Assembly (NCBI GenBank): GCA_009760855.2
Contig: WPIO01000082.1
Coordinates: 622,001-686,000, forward strand
Origin: Cristatella mucedo
Lineage: Eukaryota; Bryozoa; Phylactolaemata; Cristatellidae
Direction: 5' to 3'
Length of the DNA: 64,000 bases
Shown piece after piece: positions 21,735-33,170 of this stretch. A model generated the notes under the pieces. It did no database searches. It had not been told where the DNA came from and saw only the letters and a list, made by a program, of their open reading frames with translations. The translations under genes were made by a program, and so were the position numbers. How positions within the stretch are numbered: position 1 is the first letter of the stretch; every line of letters starts with the position of its first letter.

Positions 21735-23030
21735 CCATAAAGACTACGTGAGTGTTACGTATGAGTTTTTTTTTTATATTGCACAGCCTAAGCGGCTTTC
21801 GGTACGCATTCGGTAGCCGACAGACTTCGTCTCACGCAACAAAGAGAAAGTGAGACGCATAGCTGGGTCAGCAGAGCAGTGGAGGTAGTGAGTAGCATGG
21901 AAGTAGCAGCTCAGGACCGCTGAAAAGGATGAGCCATGGTCGGCAGCAGAAGAGTAGTTGTCGTTGCATAAGAATTGTGGAAGCGAGTGCCACACTCTAG
22001 GACCTGCAGACCTAAAGCTTCTGTCGCCAACGGTCTTTAAGCGGAGAAATGGAACAGCTAATTTATTGTCCACACAGGACCTGACGGCGCGAAGAGGCTG
22101 AAACTGGTGCAGCAGTTCAGCTAGGTACGAAGGAGCCAAGCCATGGTGGGCCTTGTGGGTCAGCGTAAGACCTTTGCTCTGTATCCGTTACTCAACTGGT
22201 ATCCATCCTAGCTCTTTTAGCTAAGGAGACATGTGCTAAAACCTCTGGGACTTAAAGACTAGATTTGCAGCGATATTCATAGCCAGCTGCAGTGGCCTAC
22301 TTACTTTCTTTGGTAGCCCAGCCAAAAGGGAAGTACAATAATTAAGCCGAGACAGAAATAAGAAGCTAGTTAAATTTGTTGCAAGCCACTGTGGAAGACA
22401 GCTCCTAATCTTGGATAGGGATCGGACGTGATGGCTAGCTGCAGAAGCAGTCTTCTGATTGAAGCTTTCAAAATTTAGGCAGCTGTCGAAAACGACACCT
22501 AAATTTCGAGCACGTGGTGATGGTCGCACAACAACATCACCTATTAGAAGAGCAAAACCTTCTAATCCAGCCACACACTTAGGGTGTCCCATGAGCAGCA
22601 GTTCGGTTTTATCGTCATTTAGTTTCAAGAAGTTTTCCGACATCCAGGATCGAATGTCGGCAAGGCAAGCATTCAGTTTCTCAGTCGCTACAGCAGATTC
22701 CGACGATTTAAATGACCAATACAGCTGAGTATCGGCAGCATGAAAGTTATATCCTATTTCATGAGCCTTAATAACTTTTCCCAGAGGTTGTGTATAAATG
22801 GAGAACAGCAAGGGACAAGGACGGACCCTTGAGGGACCCGTCTCGTGTGTGAGACCTAACCCCCACACGACACGGATTGAACAGGGTCAGACAAGTACGA
22901 TTTAAACTATGCCAATGCCTCATCTGCCAGACCGATCGTTGTTCTCAATCGTTCAAGTAAAACCTCGTGATCAATGGTGTCGAAGGCAGCTGACAGATCT
23001 AGCAGAGCTAGGGCAGTGACATCCCGTCAT
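21735..23030 (-). mobile_element. LINE family 2, RT domain to 3' end
   Basis: The longest family 2 copy. On the minus strand it encodes DLSAAFDTIDHEVLLERL (near 23000), then the RT palm with NFHAADTQLY, then the segment FLKLNDDKTELLLMGHPK. The C-terminal SYLAELLHQFQPLRAVRSC lies near 22139. The catalytic YADD box reads HAAD, so the first aspartate is lost. At least one stop and several frameshifts break the frame. The tail carries TAGTCTTTATGGCTTTGTGG and GCAGACGGAGATACATTAC, shared with other family 2 copies. It belongs to the L2/CR1 type group. Confidence 0.88.
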
Positions 23031-23129
23031 CATGGCCATGTAGAATGCCCGTAGCCTGCTCGCTCCATCCAGCCGTCGTGGTCGCCGTATGTCCTACACT
23101 AATGGTGACAAACAGCGTACCTTTTCCGT

Positions 23130-23370
23130 TCAGCTACTCGGACCCGGTGTGACAGGCCAGAGAATACCCCAGCTCAGAGTATGCTCAGGGTTAAAACGGC
23201 CTGGGCCACTTTATACCCGGTGTGTCAAATAGGCTGGGCAAAACTATACCCATCCAGGCCAGAATATACCCCGTCTGAAAGACGACGCAGAGAACACATT
23301 CTTTTTAGCTACAGCTGTTTTAATCATTGTTGATTGTTTACTGACAATTATTCAAACAGAGAACTTTCGC
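23130..23370 (-). repeat. Dispersed repeat B, inverted copy
   Basis: Reverse complement of the repeat at 19371-19590. On the plus strand it shows CGGCCTGGGCCACTTTATAC, ATACCCCGTCTGAAAGACGA, and AGCTACAGCTGTTTTAATC at the far end. Confidence 0.7.
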
Positions 23371-23562
23371 AACCAACTTCCACTGCCATCCAACAAAGAA
23401 CTTTCACCGATATGAATGAAAGTGAGATTATAAATTAAGATGAGATTTCAATTCGATCAATTAAAGTAGTTTACAGAAGCAGCCGAAGCTTTTGTAATGT
23501 TCTGCTTCGCGGCTGTTCTCAGCTCTAAGCAGTTGTGCCAGGCCGGCGTCTCCGATAGCTCG

Positions 23563-23945
23563 GCCTGTAGGTGTGAAAATCCCGAACCAGCAGGGCGACT
23601 CAGGCGACTGCAATTACAACCGGAAAGTGAATCCTGGGTTTTCAAGATTCCTTATTAAATCGATGTCCGCTCAGAATTAGGCAGTATGCACTAATAATGG
23701 CTATTAACCAATTCACCGTCTGTAATGGCGAAGAGTCACAATGACAAGGTGCATTGCTACTCTGGAGTTTTCTCCAATGTACACAGAGCACGAGTACTTT
23801 CGGTACTCAGATGATAGCCAGCATTCCGGCTTAAGAAACAGTTTGCATTAAAGACGAGATAGGTGATGAGAGATCGGAGTAATGAGTGCCTTGAGATAAG
23901 GGGGAGAGCAGAGAATAGGTGGATCGGTACAGGCGTGGATCTGTG
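23563..23945 (-). repeat. Dispersed repeat A, inverted copy
   Basis: Reverse complement of 17885-18243. Plus-strand blocks include ACAACCGGAAAGTGAATCC, AGCATTCCGGCTTAAGAAAC and AGAGATCGGAGTAATGAGTG. Both copies have accumulated different mutations, so this is not a recent duplication. Confidence 0.75.
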
Positions 23946-23984
23946 AACCATCGAGTAGTTTTGTGAGTGTATAGCTAAAAACTA

Positions 23985-24095
23985 TTGATGTGACGGTGTA
24001 TACTTTGGCCTAGAGGGTATAAAGTGGCATTGGCCATTTTAAGCCCGGTTATACTCTTGACTGAGGTACACTCTTGCCTGCTACACCGGTAGCCA
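23985..24095 (+). repeat. Dispersed repeat B, partial direct copy
   Basis: Contains GTATACTTTGGCCTAGAGGG, TATAAAGTGGCATTGGCC and TACACTCTTGCCTGCTACAC, matching the inner part of repeat B. It lies immediately beyond the inverted A copy. Confidence 0.6.
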
Positions 24096-24299
24096 CCCAA
24101 ACGAGTTAACATGCTCTAGGAGGTGGCCACAGGGGCAAGTTCACGATAATAATAATGATAATAATATTGATCATCATCCTCATACGACATTTGCATAGTA
24201 CACAAATAGAACTAAATCTCCTTCTCGGTATTTACATAAGCTCAAAAGGACGCGTACCGATTGGTTAGTCATAACTTAAACAACGTCAGAATACATAGG

Positions 24300-24915
24300 C
24301 TCGCGAAGAACAGACGGCACATTACAGCTCTTTCGGAGCAAAGGCTGAGCTAGGCTTGATGTATTGCTGTGGCAAAGCTTGTCTGTCGTGTGCGTCCCAA
24401 TTGTGACATTACAGCACTTTTTCCGGTCCTGCCCATAAAGCAGCTTAGCCACTGTAATGCCTAGTCTTGCACTTTTAGATCTCTTAGTTTTCTTGCTCTA
24501 GCCAAAACACTACTTTCTAAAGCTTGCTAAACTTTCTAAACTTTCTAAGGCTTGCTCTCATACCGCCAGATCCTTTTACTCGTGGACTTAACTGTGCCCC
24601 TGACCAACCTCAAATTCTCAAGAGACCATCCATTTTGTTCGTGTGCGTCAAAGCTTGGAACTCAATCCCGACTGGCATCATCATATCGCTGATTTAATGA
24701 AATTCCCTGTTAACGACGTGCACAAAGAAGCAAAAACCACTGGTTCCTTACAGCTTTTGCTACGTCAGGGCGAATTGTCGTTTGTGTGGTTATGAGTGCC
24801 AAAAGTGTACAGTTTACCACTAATCATTTAACATACTTAATTTCCGGCATATGCAAAGTGACGAAAAAGATTTAGTTCTCTTAGGGGGCTATACAGTTTG
24901 CTTATAGTATTAAGG
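24300..24915 (+). mobile_element. LINE family 1 remnant with tail
   Basis: Strongly decayed. Landmarks are GCTTGTCTGTCGTGTGCGTC, TTGTGACATTACAGCAC, and the tail GAAAAAGATTTAGTTCTCTT followed by AGGGGGCTATACA. It lies downstream of the thioredoxin gene. Confidence 0.7.
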
Positions 24916-24979
24916 TCAAAATTGAGCCTTCCCACAACATAGTTTTACTCTTGCTTGGCTGGCCTAACAGAGAAAGCCA

Positions 24980-25075
24980 GGCTCAAATAATAATAATAAT
25001 AATAATGCACTTGATAAAGTGCCCTCAGAGAACTCAAGCTCTTTCTAGGTGCTTTACATTTGCTGAAAAGCCACA
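24980..25075 (-). mobile_element. LINE family 1 3' tail, antisense
   Basis: AATAATAATAAT precedes CACTTGATAAAGTGCCCTCA, and GCTCTTTCTAGGTGCTTTAC follows. This is the conserved stem-loop tail in reverse orientation. Confidence 0.85.
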
Positions 25076-25263
25076 AAGACGCCACCACCGAGTTAGTAGC
25101 ATGAGCTAACCTTTAAATTGCTTGATCAGAAAAGGGCATTTTAACCAACCCTTGGTTACGGCATTTGGACAGTCTAACAACAGCTAGGTACAATTAGCAA
25201 GCTGAGACAGGGACAGAGCTGGGGTTTTAAAAGGCTCTGAAACTACGCCGCTGAAATAACTTG

Positions 25264-25265
<2 letters not shown>

Positions 25266-25313
<48 letters not shown>
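25266..25313. repeat. TA microsatellite
   Basis: About 48 bp of uninterrupted TA. It joins directly onto an antisense LINE-type tail at 25314, so it probably grew from the A/T-rich end of that element. Confidence 0.95.
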
Positions 25314-25316
<3 letters not shown>

Positions 25317-25395
25317 CATTTATATGGCGCCCAAAGAGAACTTAATCACTATTAAAGCGCTTTACATATGTCGTGGAGCTCAAGCCTGCGGCCTT
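25314..25395 (-). mobile_element. LINE-type 3' tail, antisense, divergent
   Basis: Shows TTATATGGCGCCCAAAGAGA, then ACTTAATCACTATTAAAGCG and CTTTACATATGTCGTGGAGC. A second copy of this subtype is at 31360-31430 (GGCGCTTCACGTATGCCACG). It is related to the family 1 tail but distinct. Confidence 0.65.
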
Positions 25396-25573
25396 GGTAA
25401 AAAATAAGCAGTCACAGCCTGTTCTGGCGTTCATCATTTATATAAATACAGCTGGAAAAGCATCGGACGTTACCGGCAACCAGCAATGAAAAGCACAATG
25501 CAGAAAATGTCATACACTTGATTTTGTGAGCACATGCACGAAATAAGGTTCTCAGTGTGCCTTTATCCCATCT

Positions 25574-25687
25574 TCAATTTACAAGCTTGTTGATGAACTT
25601 CTTGAGTTCGTCTATGTCTTTCAGCCCAACGAACTGGTCGACTTTCTTACCACTTTTCATTCCTATGACTGATGGCACGGCAGTCAC
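25574..25687 (-). CDS. TXN2: Mitochondrial thioredoxin, exon 3
   Basis: Last coding exon, residues 134-170, with the TGA stop at 25576-25574. It encodes VTAVPSVIGMKSGKKVDQF, then VGLKDIDELKKFINKLVN. The AVP segment contains the cis-proline (P138) that packs against the active site in all thioredoxins. The C-terminal helix follows. The acceptor is TTTAG before 25687, with phase 0 joining exon 2. The 130 nt after the stop contain no canonical AATAAA. A TATAAA variant lies at 25442-25437. Confidence 0.95.
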   Translation of the reverse strand: MTAVPSVIGMKSGKKVDQFVGLKDIDELKKFINKLVN

Positions 25688-26680
25688 CTAAATAAAGAAA
25701 TAGTGTACAGCTTCAGCTGAAGAAGCCGTGCAAGCATCGTCTTATAAGAAAAGTCATAACGTGTCGCTTGAAATGACAGAAGGAAGGTCAAACTGATCAT
25801 CTAATAGTGCTAAAACACAAGCTTACATAGGCACATGCAGTATGACAAAATACACATGCTCTGCTCAACTTAAGAATTATTACTGCTCTGCATTCTGGCC
25901 AGCACTATTCAACCTCACCATATACATGCCTCTAGTTCACATTATAGATACTGCCCATATACTCTATCCAGTCATGTATCGAGCTAATAATATATGCATA
26001 GATCATGGGAGCTGAACGCCAGTCTTCTGGTGCCACCAGATAGTGCTAACGTCAGAAGCTATGTTTAAACGAACCACTTTGGACACTTTCCATAACTGCA
26101 GCAAAGACAGTAATGCAGCACGGCGAATGCTAATGATGCTTTTAGGTTTCAGTGATAACAAGACAGTGGTCTGCACATCCATGTTTCGGGAAACGACGTT
26201 GATTGGTGACTTACCAACGAGGCTATCGAAAAAGCTAGCATGAGTAATGGGGGGGGGGGCTAGCAAAACGAGTCTGATAGATAAGTATTTCAAAGGTGCT
26301 TAAAATGAAGCTTGAATGCTGACAAAGGCAGCTGCAATCCTTTGCAAGCACAACCTTTAGCCTCAGGATCTGAGGCGAGCTTTGCCCAGGAGCTCCAAAA
26401 GTTGATCAGGGAACAGTCTTCTCATCAGCTAGACATCAGGCAAGCCAACTATGCACAAACGTCCGCGTGAAATCACAGAAGAGTTATAGCAACCGTGAAA
26501 GCCAATCTTAATGAGATATCTAGACGGCAGCTTGCACAATTTGCTAGCTTAGGTAAATGTAAAATAGCCAATCTCCTCGGTGCATTTTGCGGCAATCCTA
26601 TCAACATTTCTGTAACTACCTCCACGAAGGCCTCCTACCTATGCAGTACAACACCTGCAGATAGTGTAAAACACGACAGG
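25688..26680. other. TXN2 intron 2, right-hand end
   Basis: Intron sequence beyond exon 3. Apart from a short G-run near 26249 I see no gene or clear repeat. Confidence 0.55.
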
Positions 26681-26689
26681 TTAAATGCA

Positions 26690-27885
26690 GCAACTGCCAC
26701 ATTATCAGACTTCCTTTAGATCCCTTCATTCTCTTGCTCCTTCTTACTTACACAAAGAACTTACTACTACTCAGGCTTCCCTGAAAAGCCTAGAGTGAGA
26801 TTTAGTTCCTTCTATCTCCTTTAGTTCCTTCTCAGCACATCGAATTCTCTCAATTCCCTTTCTGCATGAATTGATGACATCCGCACATGGATGGCAGCAT
26901 TCTTAAACTGGGTGATGATAAAACCAACATACTAGTTATGGGAAAACCAGGTGTGATTCAGATATTGGAAAGGCTAACGCTAAAAATCGGCTCTGCCAGC
27001 ATATCTCCTGATGAATCTGCACGAAATCTAGGTGTGATGTTCCAAAGTGAAGTGACCTTTAGTTGCATGACCACATCAGGTCCACAGTCAAGTCTGCCTA
27101 CTTTCAGTTATATAACATCGCTAAAATTCGGGCTTGTTTAGGCACGGATACTACATCAAATTGGTCCATGCATTTGCGACATCCCGTCTTGACTTCTGTA
27201 ACTCACTGTAACTCGCTTGCTGGTCTAACGGCCTGTGCATTCAGGCGCTTACAGCTGGTGCAAAACTCTGCAGCTAGGCTTTTCAGCCGTGTACGGCGCA
27301 GCTGCCACAACACATCACTTCCAGCCGACCTCTACTGGCACCCAGTCAAGCAACACATCGACTCCAAGGTTTTGTTGCTAACTTTTAGGTCCCTTCTTTC
27401 TTTGGTTCCAGCCTACCTATCAGATCTACTCCCTTACCAGGCCAAGTATCGCAGCACCCGCTTTTTGGAATCGAACTGTTTACCCATACCTCGTACAAAT
27501 CTCTAATCCTTTGGAGACCATGCCTTTAGATCGTATGCTCCCAAAGCCTGGAACTCCCTCCCGACTTCCATCACGACATCCCCTGACTTGACCACATTTA
27601 AAAAGAAACTAAAAACGCACCTATTTATCACAGCCTTTAGTGGGTCCCTGGGATTCGTTCTTTATGTACTCATGCGTGCTGACACTCTGCATGCTGCCAC
27701 TAACCATACTTGCATGCTGACCCTGAGCATGTCACTCCTAACCATGTTATTCTTGATGTTTATTGAGCATGCTACCACTAAAAATTCGATAGTGCTTCCT
27801 TTGCAGCAAATGTGAAGTGCCTAGAAAGAGATTGAGTTCTCTGAGGGTGCTATATCAAATGTATTATTATAAATATTCTAGGGTG
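26690..27885 (+). mobile_element. LINE family 1 RT C-terminal half with tail
   Basis: Lies in TXN2 intron 2 on the opposite strand. It encodes KLGDDKTNILVMGKPGVIQ, LTLKIGSASISPDESARNLG, and after a frameshift LQLVQNSAARLFSRVRRSC. The C-terminus includes VPAYLSDLLPYQAKYRSTR. The tail is AGTGCCTAGAAAGAGATTGA, then GTTCTCTGAGGGTGCTATAT, then ATTATTAT. It is one of the better preserved copies but lacks the YADD region. Confidence 0.88.
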
Positions 27886-29721
27886 CTTTAAAAACTTCCA
27901 CAACGACCATTTTCATTAATATTAGCAGTTCAGGGATCAGAAGGTAAAAGCTGAGATCTTACTACAAAAGCCACAAACTATAGCAAGGCTGCCTACAGCA
28001 GCTTGGTTGCCTGGCTCCGTTCCAACAAGAGAGGGAGAGGGTAGGGCCCGAGCTTGGACAGCATTGTGTAGTGTTAATGGAGCTTTATCAAGTCAATCGT
28101 TTTGAATAGTTTTCATAAACATTCCAACAATGCAAGCCTGCTAATGCACACATGCTCACTGTACTCGAGAGCAGAGATTGATATTTGATGCACATGCCTT
28201 GGGCTAAGGGCCCAGATAGCAGTTGCACAGCATCAAAGAGAAAAACAAGTGCATTTTTCTTCTTCCAACGTTATCCTAAGAACCCTCCATATACTACATG
28301 TCATGTAAATAAAAATAGTAACTTGCCAACTAGTGCAGGTTTCCTGCATTAAGAGAAAACGGTCATGTCTCATAGCTGCATTTTTATGCACATCCGAGTG
28401 GACTCGAGATACGGGCATATTTGCCTTCCTCAAAATAACTAGGGATCTCCCTGTAAGATCCCAGTGCCGCCCAAGATGTTGGTCGTCAAGTCACGGCAGA
28501 AGCTTAGCCAGGATCCAAGCGACTCCTGCATACATTAATGCCCACACGGTTGATGCTGCAGTGCAATCTTCGCGTATACTGCGGGAATATAGTGCATGGC
28601 TTACGGGCAAGGGTGAGAACGTAATGCAGGGCTTAAGAGCAAGGGTGAGAACTTCAAACGAAACAGGATTCGGCAGTGGGCCGGCCGGTTTCAGAGAGCA
28701 GTCAGCATCTACCACCATTCCACACCTCAATGGAACATGCTCCCAGAAAATCGTTGCCACCTACTGTAGCAGCATCCGTCTTATGGGACAAGGACAGCAT
28801 ACCAAGCCTCAGAACACATGCTCACAAATTCCAATTGATCATTGCTGACAACATTCCTGCCTCAGCTACGACTCAGCAGCAGGATAAAGGCATCTAATAT
28901 AGCCTAAGGTCGTCCACAAGCACCTCGGCACTCGGTCGGCTGACAGAACAGCTGCACTCTCCATATACATACCACGTGTTAACCAAGCTGCTAAATGGCT
29001 GTAGACAAAAGCGACTCACACCCACTGAGGAGTGCTATTAGTGTTTGACAAAGCAGAGCAAGCTAGTGTTTTTACAAAACTACATGACAAAAGTAAGACC
29101 ATCTAGTCCTATTCCCATACTACCTAGGGTGAAGCCAGGAATTCGGTAAAGGAGGCCAAATCCATAGACATAGTGTTAATGAGACTGAACCTTTCAACAC
29201 CCCGATTGGACATCGTAGAGCTAGAGAGAAAGCACACGATGGCATGAGGAACTACACGGGAACTGAACCTCCAACCTCTGAAACTTGAGGTGAGAGAGCT
29301 GCACAACTTGATAATGGATACGATCAGTGAGCTGACAGGCAGCTAGAAGTGCTAAGGGCTGCCGAGCAAGCCATGAAGCTCAGCTCACAGTGCTCTGGAT
29401 TGCTACATTAAATCTGGCTGATCCTCTGCTTGCCATTTCTTCCTCTGTCACAGTGCCCAGAATCCACGAGAGCTGCAGCAGGCAGCCTCGGCGCAGCCTG
29501 GCTTCCAAGGTCGGGAGTGAAAGCAGAGCAAGGCCGACCCGCGGCTTCCCAGACGAAGCAAGGCGCACATCCACAGCAGGGCACACATCTGCTCATCCAG
29601 CAGGGCACAAATCTGCACACCTATGCATGCACACGGCTGCTGAGCCCTAGCAGTGGTGGGCGTGACACAGGAAGAGCACCACACCGCTGAGAACTCGCAA
29701 GACACAAGCGGTACGACTCAC
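27886..29721. other. TXN2 intron 2, part near exon 2
   Basis: Intron sequence. A short imperfect duplication (GCAAGGGTGAGAAC twice, 31 bp apart) sits at about 28605-28655. Frames of 89 codons (minus) and 171 codons (plus) overlap at 28333-28848 without known domains. No exon recognised. Confidence 0.5.
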
Positions 29722-29845
29722 CTTGTGGTGCATGGCAAGATCCCCAAGTTCGTCAATGTCAACTTTGGCCAAAACAATCTCCTTACCCGACTCGAACATT
29801 ACCTTTTCCAGCCTGGGAGCTAAGTGCTTGCAAGGTCCGCACCAG
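29722..29845 (-). CDS. TXN2: Mitochondrial thioredoxin, exon 2 (active site)
   Basis: Middle exon, residues 92-133. It opens with the catalytic WCGPCK (C94 and C97) and continues with LAPRLEKVM and the VDIDELGDLA segment typical of mitochondrial thioredoxins. The acceptor is TTACAG before 29845 and the donor GTGAGT follows 29722. The preceding splice splits an AGC serine codon, giving DFHASWCGPCK. The two cysteines form the redox disulfide that reduces target proteins such as mitochondrial peroxiredoxins; thioredoxin reductase returns it to the dithiol form. Confidence 0.96.
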
Positions 29846-30064
29846 CTGTAATAGATCAGCATGCCTTCTGTTAGGTATGCAGCAGAGTTGTGATCACAAG
29901 TCAGGGGGACACAGCGAGGCCTTTCGTCAATGACGGTTACAGCAGCACCAACTGCAAGGCAAAGCAGCAAAACTGAATGCCAAGCTTGCCGAAGTGGCTT
30001 TAGATAGCATGGCATTCTGTCATGTGTCTCCTTAGCTACTCAAGAAGCTAAATGGCTCTCGATT

Positions 30065-30400
30065 TAGGAAGAGTACAACTCTTACTGTGTCCCAGAAGGC
30101 CCACGACAACTACTCCCCTGCTACCGACTATGGCACACCCTTTCCAGTCGTGCTAAGCTGCTACTTCTATGCTACTCACTACCTCAACTGCTCACCTGAA
30201 TCGGCTATGCTTCCCACGTTCTCTTTGTTGTGTGAGATGAAGTCTGTTCGCTACCGAATGCATACCGAAAGCCGCTTATGCTGTGAGTGGGCTACACAAA
30301 ACTCTGCTTCGTAACATCCACATAGTCTTTGTGGCTTTGTAGATTTGCAGATGGAGATACATTACATTACCATGACTCGTCTCCCTCCATGCCTGGTTGA
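30065..30400 (+). mobile_element. LINE family 2 3' end
   Basis: Encodes CYFYATHYLNCSPESAMLPT followed by FSLLCEMKSVRYRMHTESRL, the conserved C-terminus of family 2. The tail is CACATAGTCTTTGTGGCTTT, then GCAGATGGAGATACATTACA. It lies in TXN2 intron 1. Confidence 0.85.
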
Positions 30401-30409
30401 AGTACTGCA

Positions 30410-30740
30410 CAAGTGTCTACAGGTCCTCTCAGGACACTAAATTAGCTGCACCACTGTTTTACTTAAGCCAATTAGCAACATAGGCTTTTGCTCAGCAGGT
30501 TATATACACTACAGGAACTCACTACCACAGTTCGCAACGATATCTCCTGCTGTCGACTCTTGCAGCTACTGCCATGACACTGATTATTGTCAGGCTTCTT
30601 GCTTGTTAATGCCGAATGAAACAAAGTCGGCTAGCTACCGTATGTGTACCAAAAGCAACTTAGCCTTTGAGTATTCTACAGAAATCTCCACAATATCATA
30701 CCTTGTTGTGGCTTTTACAGATATATAAGTATAAGATAAG
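30410..30740 (+). mobile_element. LINE family 2 3' end, decayed second copy
   Basis: A second, more decayed family 2 end directly after the first, in the same orientation. It shows GGACACTAAATTAGCTGCAC, CTAGCTACCGTATGTGTACC and TCTACAGAAATCTCCACAAT. The two therefore form a head-to-tail array. Confidence 0.7.
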
Positions 30741-31113
30741 TATACACCACCAGCCCGCTTGGCCAATGTATGCCTAAGATCGATCTTCCTGTGCTCTCTG
30801 CTGCCTCTTTAATGTTGGACATGCATCGGTTCGAAGGAAGGCCACGATTGTCCCATCTTAAGATTGTCCCAGCTTAACCCATCACCTTGATGTCTGAATT
30901 GCGAAGTTGCTATAAGTCATCCTGGTCAGGTCGAATCGATGCTGGCATGCTGTAGATTCTCGCATCGCGACAGGTTCGGTGGATGGACCTGTTCGATGGC
31001 AATCTGCCATCATCGGTCCCCATTGGCAGTGAGTGGAATTTCCCCTTTTTACATCAGGCTCTGGAGGGTCGAGGAAGTGATGGCAATCTTGCTACTCGCT
31101 TCTAGCTGAGCTC

Positions 31114-31201
<88 letters not shown>
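31114..31201. repeat. GA microsatellite, about 88 bp
   Basis: Nearly pure GA run with one AA interruption. On the transcribed TXN2 strand it is CT-rich, in intron 1. Confidence 0.97.
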
Positions 31202-31203
<2 letters not shown>

Positions 31204-31359
31204 GCTACTTCCTGGGTAAAATATACATGCTGCTGCCAGGCTTTGTATATCGGAGACATCCACAAGGGAAATGTAGTTCAGTACTACGAGGGAAATTATT
31301 TGCCAGCATTCTTGCCAGTGTGTGCTATGTAGGCTGGTATCAACAGCCATAGGCTATAA

Positions 31360-31435
31360 TATGATTAATTTGTATAGTGCTCTAAGTGAATTTAATCTAC
31401 ATTCAGGCGCTTCACGTATGCCACGGAGCTCGAGC
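31360..31435 (-). mobile_element. LINE-type 3' tail, antisense, divergent subtype
   Basis: Matches the tail subtype at 25314-25395, with TTTGTATAGTGCTCTAAGTG, AATTTAATC and GGCGCTTCACGTATGCCACG, then GAGCTCGAGCCT. No body is attached. Confidence 0.6.
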
Positions 31436-31639
31436 CTCCTAGCCAAATGTTCTACATCTAGCAACCATGCATTCACTTTTCCTTGTACCTCTTTCGGCTA
31501 TGCCCTGCACGATTAAGACTGGCCGGAAAGCCAAGGCTAGCAGTTAGCATATGTCGCCCATCTCTACAATGCCAGATTGCTCAAATGTCGATGCCGTTCA
31601 CTGTTATCCGTACGATTCCTCATTAGAAGGTTCTCTTCA

Positions 31640-32400
31640 TTACAAGCAGCAGTGACTTCACCCCTATCAAAGGCCATTTGTTATCTGAAACAATTGGGAC
31701 TTAGATGACCACGGCAGCTCCACAGTAAAGCCTGCCTCCATTTGAAAAAATATGTCAGCTTTGATAAGGATACCACTAGCTCGTACATGCATTAGTGACA
31801 TCCAATCAAGACTCCTGTCACTTACTGCTTGCAGTTCTTCCTGCCTATGCAATAAGTTGCTTCGAGTTGGTGAAAAACTCTGCAGCCAGGCATGTCTTTC
31901 GTGAACGTTAAAATTGCCAAATTACATCACTTCTCACCGACCTGCATTGGCTCCCCATAAAGCAACGTATCGAGTTCCAAGTTTTGCCACTCACTTTTAG
32001 GTCCCTTTGTTCTATTGCTCCGGCTAACCTATTCAAAATACTTCCTAAATCAGGCTTCCAATCGATCGTGCCACCTACTCTTTTGAAGCAAGTCATTTAG
32101 CTGTGCCTCCAGCCAATCTCAGATCCTTTGGAGACCGTGCCCTAAGTTACGGGCTCTTAAAGCCTGGAACTCACTATGCTAAAAACTCACTTGTTCCTCA
32201 CAGCATTTACTCCACTCGCATGCATTGTCTTTCGCATACTGATGGATGCTGAAACTGTGTATGCCTTAACTAGCTAATCGATCTGCTTCCTTTACGGCAG
32301 GTTTAAGGTGACTAGCAAACGACCCAAAGTCATCGAATAAAGGATTTAGTTCTCTAATAGTGAAACACATATGTTTTACTGTTACTATTTTTAGTGGAGT
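31640..32400 (+). mobile_element. LINE family 1 remnant with tail
   Basis: Decayed copy in TXN2 intron 1. Landmarks are AAACTCTGCAGCCAGGCATG, CTTCTCACCGACCTGCATTG, CACTCACTTTTAGGTCCCTT and TTTGGAGACCGTGCC. The tail is poorly preserved. Confidence 0.75.
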
Positions 32401-32562
32401 TTGGAGCTAAAACGAGACCACACTGGTGGCCACCCGTGCATTCCGACTACTGCAGAGAGGCTATCCGTTGGCTCTCGAGGCGCAGCGGAGCTTAGTCACC
32501 GTGTAACAGGTTTAGGCAGGCAATAATAGCGTGAAGAACAGGCATAGTTTGGACCCCGATCC

Positions 32563-32718
32563 TTAGCCTAGGGGTAAGTTGCTTCACGCTTGACGAGCAA
32601 GGTCGCGAGTTTGACTTCTGCCGCAGTCTTAATTCTTTACTGCCCACAGCAAGTGGGAGTGATGACCGCTTAGGCTCTTCTTGGCCCTTTTATAAGCAAG
32701 GCAGCTAAATCAGCAAAC
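32563..32718 (+). mobile_element. tRNA-derived SINE (family S1)
   Basis: Has the head TTAGCCTAGGGGTAAGTTGC, an altered B box (CGAGTTTGACTTC) and the family body GTGATGACCGCTTAGGCTCT, ending in GCTAAATCAGC. It sits about 180 bp from TXN2 exon 1, inside intron 1. Confidence 0.8.
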
Positions 32719-32895
32719 CTTTACGTGACTGCTTGTTTTTCGATACTTTCCGACACGCTGATCGGCATGCAGCAAACTCCTGATACACTATAGCCTTTTT
32801 CGCTCTCGCAGTGAATACGATCCTCTGTACACACTTGCAAATAAAAAGATAAGTAAATCGCATAAAGGCGCATTCCACAGCATCAGCGGCAGTAC

Positions 32896-33170
32896 CTGGC
32901 ATGGAAGTCCACAACCACGGGTACCTTGCTATCTAGAACTGCCTTCGTGAAATGCTCTTCGTCCTGAATATTAATAACGGAAAACTTTTGCACAGCACTC
33001 AGCGTCGTAGGCGACGTGTGGAATAGCTTGCAACAGTTGCATGCCGTAGTCTCTAGACCCTTCGTGGCAAACGAGTTGAATGTCAATGGAAGCCTGACGA
33101 CGGCCGCAAAGACGTGGCCACGGCTTGTCCTGGTGGCAATGCGAGTGAAGAACTTGTGCAGAAGAGCCAT
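32896..33170 (-). CDS. TXN2: Mitochondrial thioredoxin, exon 1
   Basis: First coding exon, residues 1-91. The chosen ATG is 33170-33168, because the following leader MALLHKFFTRIATRTSRGHV is basic and free of acids, as expected of a mitochondrial targeting sequence. A roughly 60-residue presequence region precedes the thioredoxin fold, which starts at about QKFSVINIQD and reaches VPVVVDFHA just before the active site. The donor GTACTG follows 32896. Joined, the gene encodes 170 residues, close to vertebrate TXN2 at about 166. The presequence contains a CNCC cluster at residues 44-47 that would probably be removed on import. Mitochondrial location is inferred from the leader and the TXN2-like core. 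Confidence 0.95.

Noticed and set aside
28333-28848. 171-codon plus-strand frame and 89-codon minus frame
   Set aside because: No recognisable domain, no splice context, and located inside TXN2 intron 2; probably chance.
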